A stretch of 64,000 nucleotides of DNA, from positions 1-64,000 of the forward strand of contig NZ_JAAZQK010000008.1 of NCBI RefSeq assembly GCF_012275445.1. Direction: 5' to 3'. A program made the translations under genes and the position numbers. The DNA comes from Rhizobacter sp. SG703. GTDB taxonomy: Bacteria; Pseudomonadota; Gammaproteobacteria; Burkholderiales; Burkholderiaceae_C. Positions within the stretch are counted from its first letter, which is position 1; each line of letters starts with the position of its first letter. Of the stretch, positions 7,342-15,568 are shown one piece after another. The notes beneath the pieces are model-generated. The model had not been told where the DNA came from, did not search any database, and saw only the letters and a program-made list of their open reading frames with translations.

Positions 7342-8733
7342 TCAGGGGTGCGGCCACGCCCGCTGCGCCGGCCGCATCCGCTCCCACGCCCACGCCAGCT
7401 GCAGCACGCCCAGGTCGTCATGCCGCGCGCCGACGATCTGCAGCCCGATCGGCAGGCCGTCGCCGGTGTAGCCGCAGTTGATGCTGGCCGCCGGCTGCTC
7501 GCTCATGTTGTACGGCAGCGTGAACGCGATGTGCTCGAACGGCCGCGCCGGGTCGTTGGTCGGGCACGGCAGCTCGGCGGCGAAGGCCGGGATCGGCGCG
7601 GTCGGCGACAGCAGTGCGTCGAACGGCCGGCAGGCCGCGACAGCCGCCTCGCGCATCGCGCCCATCTGGCTGTAGCCGTGGAACACCTGCGCGCCGCTCA
7701 AGGCCGCACCGCCGCGCGCCCAGTCGACGATGAACGGCAGCACCTTCGCGCGCCGCGCCTCGGGCAGCGCCGCGATGTCGGTCCACGCGCGGCAGCGCCA
7801 GAAGCGGTCCATGCCGTCGATCATCTCGCGCGTCATGAACGGCGCGACCGGTTCGACGATCGCGCCGGCGCCTTCGAAGGCCCGGGCCGCCGCGTCGACC
7901 GCCGCCCGCACCTCGGGCTCGACCGGCAGGCCCCAGCCGGCGTCCATCAGCAGCCCGAGCTTCAGCCCGCGCAGCGGGCGGTCGAGCTGCCCCCACGCGA
8001 TGTCCTGGTGCGGCAGGCTCATCGTGTCGCGCATGTCCGGATCGGGCCGCGACAGCACGCCCATCAGCAGCGCCGCATCGGCGACCGTGCGCGTCATCGG
8101 CCCGGCCACGCGGCCGGCGTACGGCGGCTGGATCGGGATGCGGCCGAGGCTCGGTTTCAGCGTGAAGATCCCGCACCAGCCGGCCGGCAGCCGCACCGAG
8201 CCACCGATGTCGGTACCGACGTGCAGCGGCCCGTAGCCGGCGGCCGCGCCGGCCGCGGCGCCGGCGCTGCTGCCACCCGGGTTGCGGCGCAGGTCCCACG
8301 GGTTGCGCGCCAGCGGGTGGAAGCTCGACAGCCCGGACGACAGCATCCCGTAGTCGGGCATCGTCGTCTTGCCGAGGATCACCGCGCCGGCCTCGCGCAG
8401 CCGCGCGGCCGGCGGCGCGTCGGCGGCGGCCGGCACCAGCTCGGTGGCGGCGGTGCCCAGCGGCACCGGCGTGCCGCGGGTCGCGATGTTCTCCTTGATC
8501 ATCGCCGGCACGCCGTCGAGCGCGCCGAGCGGTGCGTTCGCGAGCCAGCGCGCCTGCGAGGCCTCGGCCTGGGCGAGCGCCGCCGCCGCGTCGAGCGCAT
8601 AGGTGGCGCACAGCCGCGGCTCCCAGGCCTCGATGTTCGCCAGCACCGCGCGCGTCACCTCGACCGGCGACAGCGTGCGCGCCGCATAGGCCGCGAGCAG
8701 TTCGACGGCGCCCAGCTGCGCGAGCGCGTTCAT
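7342..8733 (-). CDS. amidase signature family hydrolase
   Basis: A 463-residue amidase of the Ser-cisSer-Lys type. Lys80 (AMIKENIATRG), the Gly/Ser-rich signature NPGGSSAGAAAG with cis-Ser155, and nucleophile Ser179 (GTDIGGSVRLPAGWCG) are all present, so it should be active. Family members hydrolyse aliphatic or aryl amides, and include GatA; the absence of gatB/gatC neighbours and its pairing with a transporter gene argue against GatA. Its ATG overlaps the stop of the upstream substrate-binding protein gene by four bases (ATGA), so the two are translationally coupled: the transported compound is probably the amide it hydrolyses. It abuts the convergent GST gene end to end. Confidence 0.92.
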   Translation of the reverse strand: MNALAQLGAVELLAAYAARTLSPVEVTRAVLANIEAWEPRLCATYALDAAAALAQAEASQARWLANAPLGALDGVPAMIKENIATRGTPVPLGTAATELVPAAADAPPAARLREAGAVILGKTTMPDYGMLSSGLSSFHPLARNPWDLRRNPGGSSAGAAAGAAAGYGPLHVGTDIGGSVRLPAGWCGIFTLKPSLGRIPIQPPYAGRVAGPMTRTVADAALLMGVLSRPDPDMRDTMSLPHQDIAWGQLDRPLRGLKLGLLMDAGWGLPVEPEVRAAVDAAARAFEGAGAIVEPVAPFMTREMIDGMDRFWRCRAWTDIAALPEARRAKVLPFIVDWARGGAALSGAQVFHGYSQMGAMREAAVAACRPFDALLSPTAPIPAFAAELPCPTNDPARPFEHIAFTLPYNMSEQPAASINCGYTGDGLPIGLQIVGARHDDLGVLQLAWAWERMRPAQRAWPHP

Positions 8734-10214
8734 TGCCAGCTCACCGCGCCCATGTCGTTCGCGAACACCGGCGAGCTGCTCCACAGGCCCTTCAGCCGCT
8801 TGTTGGCGACCAGGAACTGCGGCAGCTGGAACAGCCAGGCGTTGACCGCGTCGTCGGCGAGCCGGCGCTGCGCATCGCCGAGCAGCTTCAGCCGCTCCTT
8901 CGGGTTGGTGCTGGCGTCGTACTTCGCGACGATCCCGGCGTAGGCCTTGCCGTCGTAGCCGAAGTAGTACGACGGGTCGGCATACACCGCGAAGTCGAGC
9001 GGCTCGACGTGGCTGATGATCGTCAGGTCGAAGCTGCCCTTGAACGGGCCGGCCAGCCACTGCGCCCATTCGACATTGTCGATCTTCGCGACGATGCCGA
9101 CCTTGGCCAGCTGCGCCGCGACGATCTCGCCGCCCTTGCGCGCGTACTGCGGCGGCGGCAGCGAGAGCGTCACGTTCAGCGGCGTCGCGACGCCGGCTTC
9201 CTTCAGCAGCGCGCGTGCCTTGTCGGGGTTGTACGGGTTCACGCCGGTCAGGTCGACGTAGCCGGCATCGCTGGGCACCAGGTGGCTGCCGATCGGCGCG
9301 CCGTGGCCTTCCATCGCGCCGGCGATGACCGCCTTGCGGTCGATCGCCATCGCGATCGCGCGGCGCACGCGCACGTCGTCGAAGGGCTTGCGCTTGTTGT
9401 TGATCGCGACGAGGGTCTTGCCTTCGGTGCCGCCGACCGCGACGGTGAAGCGCGGGTCGTTCTGGAACTGCGCGAGGCTTTGCGCGGCCTGGAACCGCGG
9501 GAACGCGTCGACGTCGCCGGCCATCAGCGCGGCCGATTGCGCGGCCGGGTCGTTGATGATGCGAAAGCTCACCTTCTTCAGCTTGATCGCGGCGGCGTTG
9601 CGGTAGCCGTCCCAGCGCGACAGCACCACCGCGGTGCCGCGCGACCAGCTCTCGAAGCGGAACGGGCCGGTGCCCACCGGCTTCGTCGCGGTGGTGGCGG
9701 CGCTCTTCGGGTCGAGGATCACCGCGGTGTTCTCGCCCAGGCGGAACAGCAGGTTGCCGTCGGCCTTCGCGAGCACCAGCACCACCGTCTGCGCATCGGG
9801 CGTCTCGATGCGGGTGATGTTGTCGAACACCGCCTTCTTCGCCTTGTTGGTGCTGCCTTCGGCGCGGGCGCGCTCGAAGCTGAACTTGACGTCGGACGCA
9901 TCGAAGGCCTCGCCGTCGTGGAAGCGCACGCCCTTCTTCAGCTTGAAGGTGTAGAGCCGGCCGTCGGGGTCGATGCTCCAGCTGTCGGCCAGCAGCGGCG
10001 TCACGCTGCCGTCGACGTTGATCTTCGTCAGGCCCTCGAGCACGTTGTAGTGGACGATCTCGCCGATCGACGCCGCCGCCGAGGTGGTCGGGTCGAGCCC
10101 CGGCGGCTCGAGCGTGATGCCGATGACGGCGCTGTCCTTGCGGGACTGCGCGGTGGCGAGCGTCGCGGCGAACAGCAGCAGCGTGGCGGTGGTCTTGAGG
10201 GCGGCGTGCGTCAT
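8730..10214 (-). CDS. ABC transporter substrate-binding protein, peptide/nickel (SBP_bac_5) type
   Basis: A 494-residue periplasmic binding protein with a cleavable signal peptide (MTHAALKTTATLLLFAATLATAQ). The family hallmarks are EPPGLDPTTSAA near the mature N-terminus, the LADSWSIDPDGRLYTFKLKKG region and FHDGEAFDASDVKFSFERA, followed by PVGTGPFRFESW. These proteins deliver oligopeptides or similar amides to an inner-membrane ABC permease. A longer frame begins upstream inside a palindromic repeat; the ATG before the signal peptide is the right start. The next gene is an overlapping amidase. No permease genes are adjacent; the only ABC component nearby is one ATPase gene upstream beyond a repeat cluster. 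Confidence 0.92.
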   Translation of the reverse strand: MTHAALKTTATLLLFAATLATAQSRKDSAVIGITLEPPGLDPTTSAAASIGEIVHYNVLEGLTKINVDGSVTPLLADSWSIDPDGRLYTFKLKKGVRFHDGEAFDASDVKFSFERARAEGSTNKAKKAVFDNITRIETPDAQTVVLVLAKADGNLLFRLGENTAVILDPKSAATTATKPVGTGPFRFESWSRGTAVVLSRWDGYRNAAAIKLKKVSFRIINDPAAQSAALMAGDVDAFPRFQAAQSLAQFQNDPRFTVAVGGTEGKTLVAINNKRKPFDDVRVRRAIAMAIDRKAVIAGAMEGHGAPIGSHLVPSDAGYVDLTGVNPYNPDKARALLKEAGVATPLNVTLSLPPPQYARKGGEIVAAQLAKVGIVAKIDNVEWAQWLAGPFKGSFDLTIISHVEPLDFAVYADPSYYFGYDGKAYAGIVAKYDASTNPKERLKLLGDAQRRLADDAVNAWLFQLPQFLVANKRLKGLWSSSPVFANDMGAVSWQ

Positions 10215-10260
10215 CGGGCGATGGTAGCGGCAGCCGAACGACTGGAGCGTTGCACACAAA

Positions 10261-10423
10261 CCGTTCGGGCCGAGCCTGTCGAAGCCTCGCGTACACACGT
10301 CGTCGCGGTGATCGCACACAAACCGTTCGCGCTGAGCCTGTCGAAGCGCTGTGCGCAGGCTTCGACCGGCTCAGCCCGAACGGAGCTTTGCGGGCAAGGC
10401 TTCGACAAGCTCAGCCCGAACGG
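10261..10423. repeat. cluster of four REP-like palindromic repeats
   Basis: Four copies of a 26-bp element with core CTTCGACAAGCTCAG followed by CCCGAACGG lie at 10261-10286, 10323-10348 (one orientation) and 10358-10383, 10398-10423 (opposite orientation). The two first copies also share the flank GCACACAAACCGTTCG. Copies two and three can pair as a large stem-loop. The last two copies fall inside the coding end of the ABC ATPase gene and supply its stop codon. The same element recurs at 49028-49119. Confidence 0.85.
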
Positions 10424-11228
10424 GCCCTGGCGCGACTTGATGAACACTTGCGGCCGCCACCAACGCACGCGTATATGCATGCTGCGGCGCCCCGAACACC
10501 TCGTCCGCCGCACCGCGCTCGACGACCTCGCCGTTGCGCATCACCAGCACCTGCGCGCACAGGTGGTCGACCACCGCGAGGTCGTGGCTGATCAGCAGGT
10601 AGGTCATGCCGAAGCGCTGCTGCAGGTCGCTCATCAGGTTCAGCACCTGGGCCTGCACCGAGACGTCGAGCGCGCTCACCGGCTCGTCGGCGACGATCAG
10701 CTTCGGCCGCGTCACCAGCGCCCGCGCGATCGCGATGCGCTGGCGCTGGCCGCCGGAGAACTCGTGCGGATGGCGGTCGGCATCCGACGCGCGCAGCCCG
10801 ACCGCCTCCAGCGCCTCGGCCACCTGCCCGGCCGCATCGGGCGCGCCGTCGGGCAGCGGCTCGGCGACGATGCGGCCGACGCGCTGCCGCGGGTCCAGCG
10901 AGCCGTACGGATCCTGGAACACCATCTGGAAGTCGCGCCGCGCCGCGCGCAGCCCGGCTGGCGCCAGCGCGTTCAGGTCTCGCCCGTCGAACAGCACCCG
11001 CCCGCTGCTCGGCGGCTCCAGCGCCATCGCGATGCGCGCCAGCGTCGACTTGCCCGATCCGGATTCGCCGACGACGCCCAGGTTGTGCCCGGCCTGCAGT
11101 TGCAGGCTGACGCCGCGCAGCGCGTCGACCACCGGCGCTGGCTGCAGCAGCCGCTCGCGCGGCAGCGTGTAGCGGCGCGTCACCTGCTCCAGCGCGAGCA
11201 GCGGCGCGCCGCTGCCGGGCAGGCTCAC
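10371..11228 (-). CDS. oligopeptide-type ABC transporter ATPase (OppF/DppF class)
   Basis: A 285-residue ATP-binding subunit that powers peptide-type import. Walker A is GESGSGKST (about 52-60), Q-loop VFQDPYGSLDP, signature [15 protein letters not shown], Walker [13 protein letters not shown] and switch LLISHDLAVV. The start is a GTG overlapping the stop of the upstream hydrolase gene (GTGA). The last 18 or so residues ([10 protein letters not shown]..., up to the TGA) are encoded by two copies of a palindromic repeat, so the natural C-terminus has been replaced; the usual oligopeptide-ABC C-terminal Cys motif is missing. No partner OppD-type ATPase or permease gene is nearby, so the transporter looks incomplete here. 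Confidence 0.9.
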   Translation of the reverse strand: MSLPGSGAPLLALEQVTRRYTLPRERLLQPAPVVDALRGVSLQLQAGHNLGVVGESGSGKSTLARIAMALEPPSSGRVLFDGRDLNALAPAGLRAARRDFQMVFQDPYGSLDPRQRVGRIVAEPLPDGAPDAAGQVAEALEAVGLRASDADRHPHEFSGGQRQRIAIARALVTRPKLIVADEPVSALDVSVQAQVLNLMSDLQQRFGMTYLLISHDLAVVDHLCAQVLVMRNGEVVERGAADEVFGAPQHAYTRALVAAASVHQVAPGPVRAELVEALPAKLRSG

Positions 11229-12466
11229 GCCAGCAGCTGGCGCGCCGCCAGGCTGCGCATCAGCGCGGTCAGCCCGAAGCGCCACGGCGCGATCTCGTCG
11301 CAGCGGCGCACCCGGTTGACCAGCGCGCCGAAGGCCGGCGACGACACCGTGACCACGTCGCCCACCACGTGCGTGAAGCCCTGGCCCGGGCCCATGCGGT
11401 CCTGCGTCGGCGCGAGCATGGTGCCGAGGAACAGCATCAGCCCGTCCGGGTACTGGTGGTGCGGGCCGATCGCCTGCGCCGCCAGGTCGAGCGGGTCGCG
11501 GCTGATCTTCGCGAGCGTGTCGCGGGCCTCGACGCGGAAGCCGTCCGGCCCGATCACGCGCAGCGCGATCTCGCAGCGGCGCAGGTCGTCGATTCCGAAG
11601 TGCGCATCGAACAGCCGGATGAACGGCGCCATCGCGCACGACGCGTTGTTGTCCTTGGCCTTGCCGAGCAGCAGCGCGCTGCGGCCTTCGAAATCGCGCA
11701 GGTTCACGTCGTTGCCGAGCGTCGCGCCGCGCACCTGGCCGCGGCTGTCGATCGCGAGCACCACCTCGGGCTCCGGGTTGTTCCACGACGAGCCGGGGTG
11801 CAGGCCGACATCGGCGCCGGTGCCCACCGCGGCCATCGGCGGCGCCTTCGTGAACACCTCGGCGTCCGGGCCGATGCCGACCTCCAGGTACTGCGACCAC
11901 GCGCCCTGCGCGATCAGCACCTCCTTGACCTGCGCCGCCTGGGCCGAGCCGGGCACGATGCCGGCGAGGTTGTCGCCGAGGATGCCGGTCAGCGAGCGGC
12001 GGATCGCGTCGGCGCGCGACGCGTCGCCGCGCGCCTGCTCCTCGATCACCCGCTCCAGCAGGCTGGCGATGAAGGTGACGCCGCTCGCCTTCACCGGCTG
12101 CAGGTCGCACGGCGCCATCAGCCAGGCCTGCGTGCCGTCGCGCAGCGATTCGTCGCTGTTGGCCAGCGCCGACTCATAGGACGCGATGCGCGGCGCCTGG
12201 TCGTTGCGCAGCGCCGACTGCACCGCGAACACCGGGTCGTCGAGCTCCATCAGCTGGCTGCTGGTGGCGGCCACCGTCGAGAGGTCGTGCAGGTCGTCGC
12301 CGGCCAGCGTGACCAGTGTCGGCCCGACGCCGGGCACCCACAGCCGGCCCACCAGCGTGGCGCGCCGGGCGTCGTGCGGCAGCGACTCGGCCACCTGCAG
12401 CGGCAGCGGCGGGAACTGGATGCTCCTGGGGGTGCTGATGGTGGGACTGCTGTTTGGAATGCTCAT
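11225..12466 (-). CDS. fumarylacetoacetase-family hydrolase (probable sugar-acid catabolism)
   Basis: A 413-residue protein with the FAH C-terminal fold in its second half. The metal site is visible as NNPEPEVVLAI (Glu-x-Glu) and the later DAEVFTKAPPMAAVG and VNLRDFEG segments are typical. Such enzymes cleave or hydrate acyl-pyruvates, including 2,4-diketo-3-deoxy sugar acids. Divergent neighbours encode a FucU-type mutarotase, a DapA-family enzyme and a TRAP transporter, which together suggest breakdown of a sugar acid, so a role on a diketo-deoxy acid is inferred. The longer-than-usual N-terminal half (about 1-180) is of the type seen in family members of aldonate pathways. A palindromic operator lies 74 bp upstream. 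Confidence 0.8.
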   Translation of the reverse strand: MSIPNSSPTISTPRSIQFPPLPLQVAESLPHDARRATLVGRLWVPGVGPTLVTLAGDDLHDLSTVAATSSQLMELDDPVFAVQSALRNDQAPRIASYESALANSDESLRDGTQAWLMAPCDLQPVKASGVTFIASLLERVIEEQARGDASRADAIRRSLTGILGDNLAGIVPGSAQAAQVKEVLIAQGAWSQYLEVGIGPDAEVFTKAPPMAAVGTGADVGLHPGSSWNNPEPEVVLAIDSRGQVRGATLGNDVNLRDFEGRSALLLGKAKDNNASCAMAPFIRLFDAHFGIDDLRRCEIALRVIGPDGFRVEARDTLAKISRDPLDLAAQAIGPHHQYPDGLMLFLGTMLAPTQDRMGPGQGFTHVVGDVVTVSSPAFGALVNRVRRCDEIAPWRFGLTALMRSLAARQLLA

Positions 12467-12539
12467 GGAGGCTCTCGCGGCTGGGTTGACAGGGCAGAAG
12501 GGTTTGTCCCGCTGAACGCTGCGGGGCCGGCGCTTACCA

Positions 12540-12556
12540 TGACACCTGGCGTGTCA
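12540..12556. promoter_or_regulatory. palindromic operator candidate in the divergent sugar-acid promoter region
   Basis: TGACAC and GTGTCA, perfect 6-bp arms around CTGGC, lie midway between the hydrolase gene (start 12466, minus) and the mutarotase gene (start 12595, plus). One regulator bound here could control both transcription units. No regulator gene is adjacent, so the protein is unknown; GntR or LacI-type factors would be typical for such a pathway. Confidence 0.5.
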
Positions 12557-12594
12557 GGCACCGCTGTCCCACAAAGAAAGCGAAGGAAGTCCCG

Positions 12595-13035
12595 ATGCTC
12601 AAGACGATATCGCCGTTGCTGACGCCCGATGCATTGCACGCGCTGGCCAGCATGGGCCACGGCGACGACCTGGCGATTGTGGACGCGAATTTCCCCGCCG
12701 CCCAGGTGGCGCAGCAGGCCGGTGCGCGCCTGGTGCAGGTCGCCGGCGCCGACGCCCCGGCGGTGCTGGCGGCACTGCTGCCGCTGTTTCCGCTCGACAC
12801 CTTCGTGCCGCAATGCGCCTGGACGATGCAGGTGGTCGGCGACGCCCGCGCGGTACCGCCGCCGGTCGTCGAATTCCACCGGCTGCTGCACGCCGCCGGC
12901 GAGCGCGAGCCGGCAGCGCTGGAGCGCTTCGCGTTCTACGAGCAGGCCCGGCGCGCCTTCCTGATCCTGCGCACCGGCGAGCAGCGCAAATACGGCAACC
13001 TGCTGCTGCGCAAGGGGGTGGTGGCCACCGACTGA
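12595..13035 (+). CDS. fucU: RbsD/FucU-family sugar mutarotase
   Basis: A 146-residue protein of the RbsD/FucU family, which interconverts anomers of ribose or fucose so that the usable form reaches the next enzyme. The signatures are complete: MGHGDDLAIVDANFPA (His22 catalytic, Asp30), and the C-terminal RTGEQRKYGNLLLRKGV. The length and the ERFAFYEQAR segment fit FucU (L-fucose mutarotase) better than RbsD. It opens a plus-strand set with a DapA-family enzyme and TRAP transporter genes, and is divergent from a fumarylacetoacetase-family gene across a shared operator. The exact sugar is not known; L-fucose or a related sugar or its acid is plausible. Confidence 0.88.
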   Translation: MLKTISPLLTPDALHALASMGHGDDLAIVDANFPAAQVAQQAGARLVQVAGADAPAVLAALLPLFPLDTFVPQCAWTMQVVGDARAVPPPVVEFHRLLHAAGEREPAALERFAFYEQARRAFLILRTGEQRKYGNLLLRKGVVATD

Positions 13036-13117
13036 CGACCCACCGGCCGATCCGACGTTCGTTTCTGGCGCGACGGGAGCTGCGCCGTCCATCTGCTCCC
13101 ACTGACGGGAGAAGACC

Positions 13118-14059
13118 ATGACGATTCCTGCCGCATCCGCCTCGTTCCACGGCATCTGGCCGGCGCTGCTGACGCCGCTGAAGCCCGACCTCGGCATCGA
13201 CCTGCACCGCTTCGGGCTGCACGCGCGCGCGCTGGTGCATGCCAAGGGCTGCGGCGGCGTCGTGCCGTTCGGCACCACCGGGGAGGGGCCGGCGTTCTCG
13301 GTCGACGAGCGCCGCGACGCGGTCGACGCGCTGGTCGGCGAGGGCGTGCCGGCGGCGCAGATCCTGGTCTCCACCAGCTGCGCTGCGCTGCCCGACACGC
13401 TGGCGCTGACGCGCCATGCGCTGGCGATCGGCGCGCACGGCTGCCTGATGATGCCGCCGTTCTTCCTGAAGGGCGGGGCGCACCAGGTGACCGACCAGGG
13501 CGTGATCGACAGCTACCGCCAGGTGATCGACGGCGCGGCCGACGACCGGCTGCGGCTGTACCTGTACCACATCCCGCAGGTGAGCGGCGTCGGGCTCTCG
13601 CGCAAGGTGGTCGAGACGCTGAAGCGCCTGTACCCGCAGACCATCGTCGGCATCAAGGACAGCAGCGGCGACACCGCGCACACGCTGGCGCTGGCCGATG
13701 CCTTCAACGAAACGCTGATGGTCACCGCCGGCCACGAGCCCGACCTGCCCGAGCTGGCGCGGCGCGGCAGCACCGGCGCCGTCAGCGGGCTGGCCAATTT
13801 CATGCCGCACGTGGTGCAGCGGCTGGCCGGCCGGCCCGACGCGCCGAACACCCCGCACGACGTGTCGCGGGTGCGGCTGCTGCTCGCGATGCTCGGCCCG
13901 TATGCGCTGACGCCCGCTTTGAAGGGCATCATGGCGGCCCTGAGCGGCGAACCCGGCTGGTTGCGAGTGCGCGCGCCGCTGGTGGCGCTGACGACGGACC
14001 AGATGCACACGCTGCAGCATGCACTGAAGCCGATCGCGCTGGACCTCGACGTCGATTGA
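13118..14059 (+). CDS. dihydrodipicolinate synthase (DapA)-family aldolase/dehydratase
   Basis: A 313-residue class I aldolase-fold enzyme. The pyruvate-binding loop GTTGEG (52-57), Tyr150 (YLYHIP) and Schiff-base Lys180 (VGIKDSSGD) are all present, so a pyruvate- or keto-acid-dependent lyase or dehydratase reaction is expected. It is not the lysine-pathway DapA by context: it sits between a FucU-type mutarotase and a TRAP transporter. 2-keto-3-deoxy-sugar-acid aldolase or L-2-keto-3-deoxyarabonate dehydratase-like activity are the best guesses. The ATG is preceded by GGGAGAAGACC as ribosome binding site. The TRAP operon starts 25 bp downstream. Confidence 0.88.
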   Translation: MTIPAASASFHGIWPALLTPLKPDLGIDLHRFGLHARALVHAKGCGGVVPFGTTGEGPAFSVDERRDAVDALVGEGVPAAQILVSTSCAALPDTLALTRHALAIGAHGCLMMPPFFLKGGAHQVTDQGVIDSYRQVIDGAADDRLRLYLYHIPQVSGVGLSRKVVETLKRLYPQTIVGIKDSSGDTAHTLALADAFNETLMVTAGHEPDLPELARRGSTGAVSGLANFMPHVVQRLAGRPDAPNTPHDVSRVRLLLAMLGPYALTPALKGIMAALSGEPGWLRVRAPLVALTTDQMHTLQHALKPIALDLDVD

Positions 14060-14084
14060 CCCGAACAAGGAACCTGGAGACTGC

Positions 14085-15083
14085 ATGACTTTCGATTCAC
14101 GGCGCCGCCGCCTGGCGGCCGGCCTGGTGTTGTCCGGCCTGGCCTCGCGCGGCGCGCGGGCCGCCGGCAAGACGCTGCTGCGCATCTCGACCCCTGCGGT
14201 GCCGGACGACTGGCACGCGAAGATGTGGACCGTCTTCAAGGACACGCTCGAGCAGTCGGCTCCCGGCGAGTTCGAGGTGCAGGTCAACCTGAACGCGGCG
14301 CTGTTCAAGCAGGGCGCCGAGCCGGCCGCGATGGCGCGCGGCAACCTGGAGCTGGCGTCGATCTCGGCCTTCGACATCGCGAAGCTGCTGCCGGAGTTCT
14401 CGATCTTCACCGCCGGCTACATGCTGCGCGACCCGCAGCATCAGCAGAAGGTGTTCAACGGGCCGATCGGCGACGAGATGTTCAAGCGCGTCTCCGACAA
14501 GCTCGGCGTCACCGTGCTCGCCACCGCCTACCTCGGCACCCGCCAGGTCAACCTGCGCGACGTGCGCAAGGTGACGACGCCGGCCGACCTGAAGGGCGTG
14601 AAGCTGCGCATGCCGGGTTCGAAGGAATGGCTGTTCCTCGGCCAGGCGCTCGGCGCAACGCCGACCCCGCTGGCCTTCGGCGAGGTCTACCTGGGCCTGA
14701 AGACCGGCACCATCGACGGCCAGGACAACCCGCTGCCGACGGTGCGCGCCGCCAAGTTCTACGAGGTGACGAAGCAGCTGGTGCTGACCAGCCACCTGGT
14801 CGACGGCCTGTTCATCGCGGTCGCCGACACCACCTGGAACGCCGCGAGCCCCGCGCAGCGGCAGAAGCTGAAGGCGGCGGCCCAGGCGGCAGCCCGCTAC
14901 AACAACGACCACCGCATCCAGGAAGAAGCGCAGCTGGTCGAGTTCTTCAAGCAGCAGGGGCTGCAGGTGACGACGCCCGACGTCGCGGCCTTCCGCCACG
15001 CGGTGCAGCAGGCCTATGCCGCGTCGGAGCAGGCGAAGGCGTGGCCGCAGGGGATGCTCGGGCGCATCAACGGAACCTCGTGA
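14085..15083 (+). CDS. dctP: TRAP transporter substrate-binding protein DctP
   Basis: A 332-residue periplasmic receptor for a TRAP transporter. The N-terminus carries RRRR followed by a hydrophobic stretch and RAAGK, a possible Tat or Sec signal peptide. The family segment ADLKGVKLRMPGSKEW (about 166-180) holds the conserved Arg that grips the carboxylate of the ligand, followed by GEVYLGLKTGTIDGQDNPLPT. The ligand is therefore an organic acid, in keeping with the sugar-acid enzymes upstream. Its TGA overlaps the ATG of dctQ by one base (TGATG). Confidence 0.93.
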   Translation: MTFDSRRRRLAAGLVLSGLASRGARAAGKTLLRISTPAVPDDWHAKMWTVFKDTLEQSAPGEFEVQVNLNAALFKQGAEPAAMARGNLELASISAFDIAKLLPEFSIFTAGYMLRDPQHQQKVFNGPIGDEMFKRVSDKLGVTVLATAYLGTRQVNLRDVRKVTTPADLKGVKLRMPGSKEWLFLGQALGATPTPLAFGEVYLGLKTGTIDGQDNPLPTVRAAKFYEVTKQLVLTSHLVDGLFIAVADTTWNAASPAQRQKLKAAAQAAARYNNDHRIQEEAQLVEFFKQQGLQVTTPDVAAFRHAVQQAYAASEQAKAWPQGMLGRINGTS

Positions 15084-15568
15084 TGCGACGCTGGCTGAAA
15101 CGGGGCGCCGACGCGGTCGGCGGCGGCCTGTTCGTGTTGCTGTTCCTGGTGTTCCTGGTGCAGATCACCGCGCGCTTCGGCTTCAACCAGCCGCTGCCGT
15201 GGACCGACGAGCTGGCGGTGGTGCTGTATGTGTGGGTGATCCTGTGGTCGACCGCGTTCGTCGTGCCGCAGCGCGAGCACGTCGCGTTCGACCTGGTCTA
15301 CAACGCGATGCCGGCCAGCGTGCGGCGCGTGTTCCGCGGGCTCTCGGCCGCGCTGTTCGGCGGCCTCGCGCTGTGGGCGCTGCCGGCCAGCTGGGACTAC
15401 ATCCGCTTCATGGCGCGCGAGGGCACGCCGGTGCTCGGGCTGCCGTTCATGGCGGTGTTCGTGCCGTTCGCGTTCATGCTGGCGTCGGTGGTGGCGCGCA
15501 GTGCGTTCACGCTGTGGCGCCTCGCGCGCGGGCTCGACCACGAATCGAGCGGCGAGGTGAAACCGTGA
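15083..15568 (+). CDS. dctQ: TRAP transporter small permease DctQ
   Basis: The 161-residue small membrane subunit of the TRAP transporter, with four predicted helices. The family signature around WTDELAVVLYVWVILWSTAFV and REHVAFDLV is present. It links the periplasmic receptor to the large permease. It starts on the TGATG overlap with dctP and ends in a GTGA overlap with dctM, so all three subunits are translationally coupled. Confidence 0.93.
   Translation: MRRWLKRGADAVGGGLFVLLFLVFLVQITARFGFNQPLPWTDELAVVLYVWVILWSTAFVVPQREHVAFDLVYNAMPASVRRVFRGLSAALFGGLALWALPASWDYIRFMAREGTPVLGLPFMAVFVPFAFMLASVVARSAFTLWRLARGLDHESSGEVKP

Noticed and set aside
7342-8733. Amidase as GatA of the Asp/Glu-tRNA amidotransferase
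   Set aside because: No gatB or gatC nearby, and it is coupled to a transporter binding-protein gene; GatA would be expected in a gatCAB set.
7342-10317. One 991-codon frame spanning the binding protein and amidase genes, read as a fusion
   Set aside because: The first half is an out-of-frame reading of the binding protein gene; the amidase has its own ATG overlapping the binding protein stop.
10261-10423. CRISPR array
   Set aside because: The four repeats are palindromic, spaced irregularly and in both orientations, without spacers of constant length or cas genes.
13118-14059. Lysine-pathway dihydrodipicolinate synthase (dapA)
   Set aside because: Context is a mutarotase and TRAP transporter for sugar-acid use, and family members with this context are keto-deoxy acid lyases or dehydratases.
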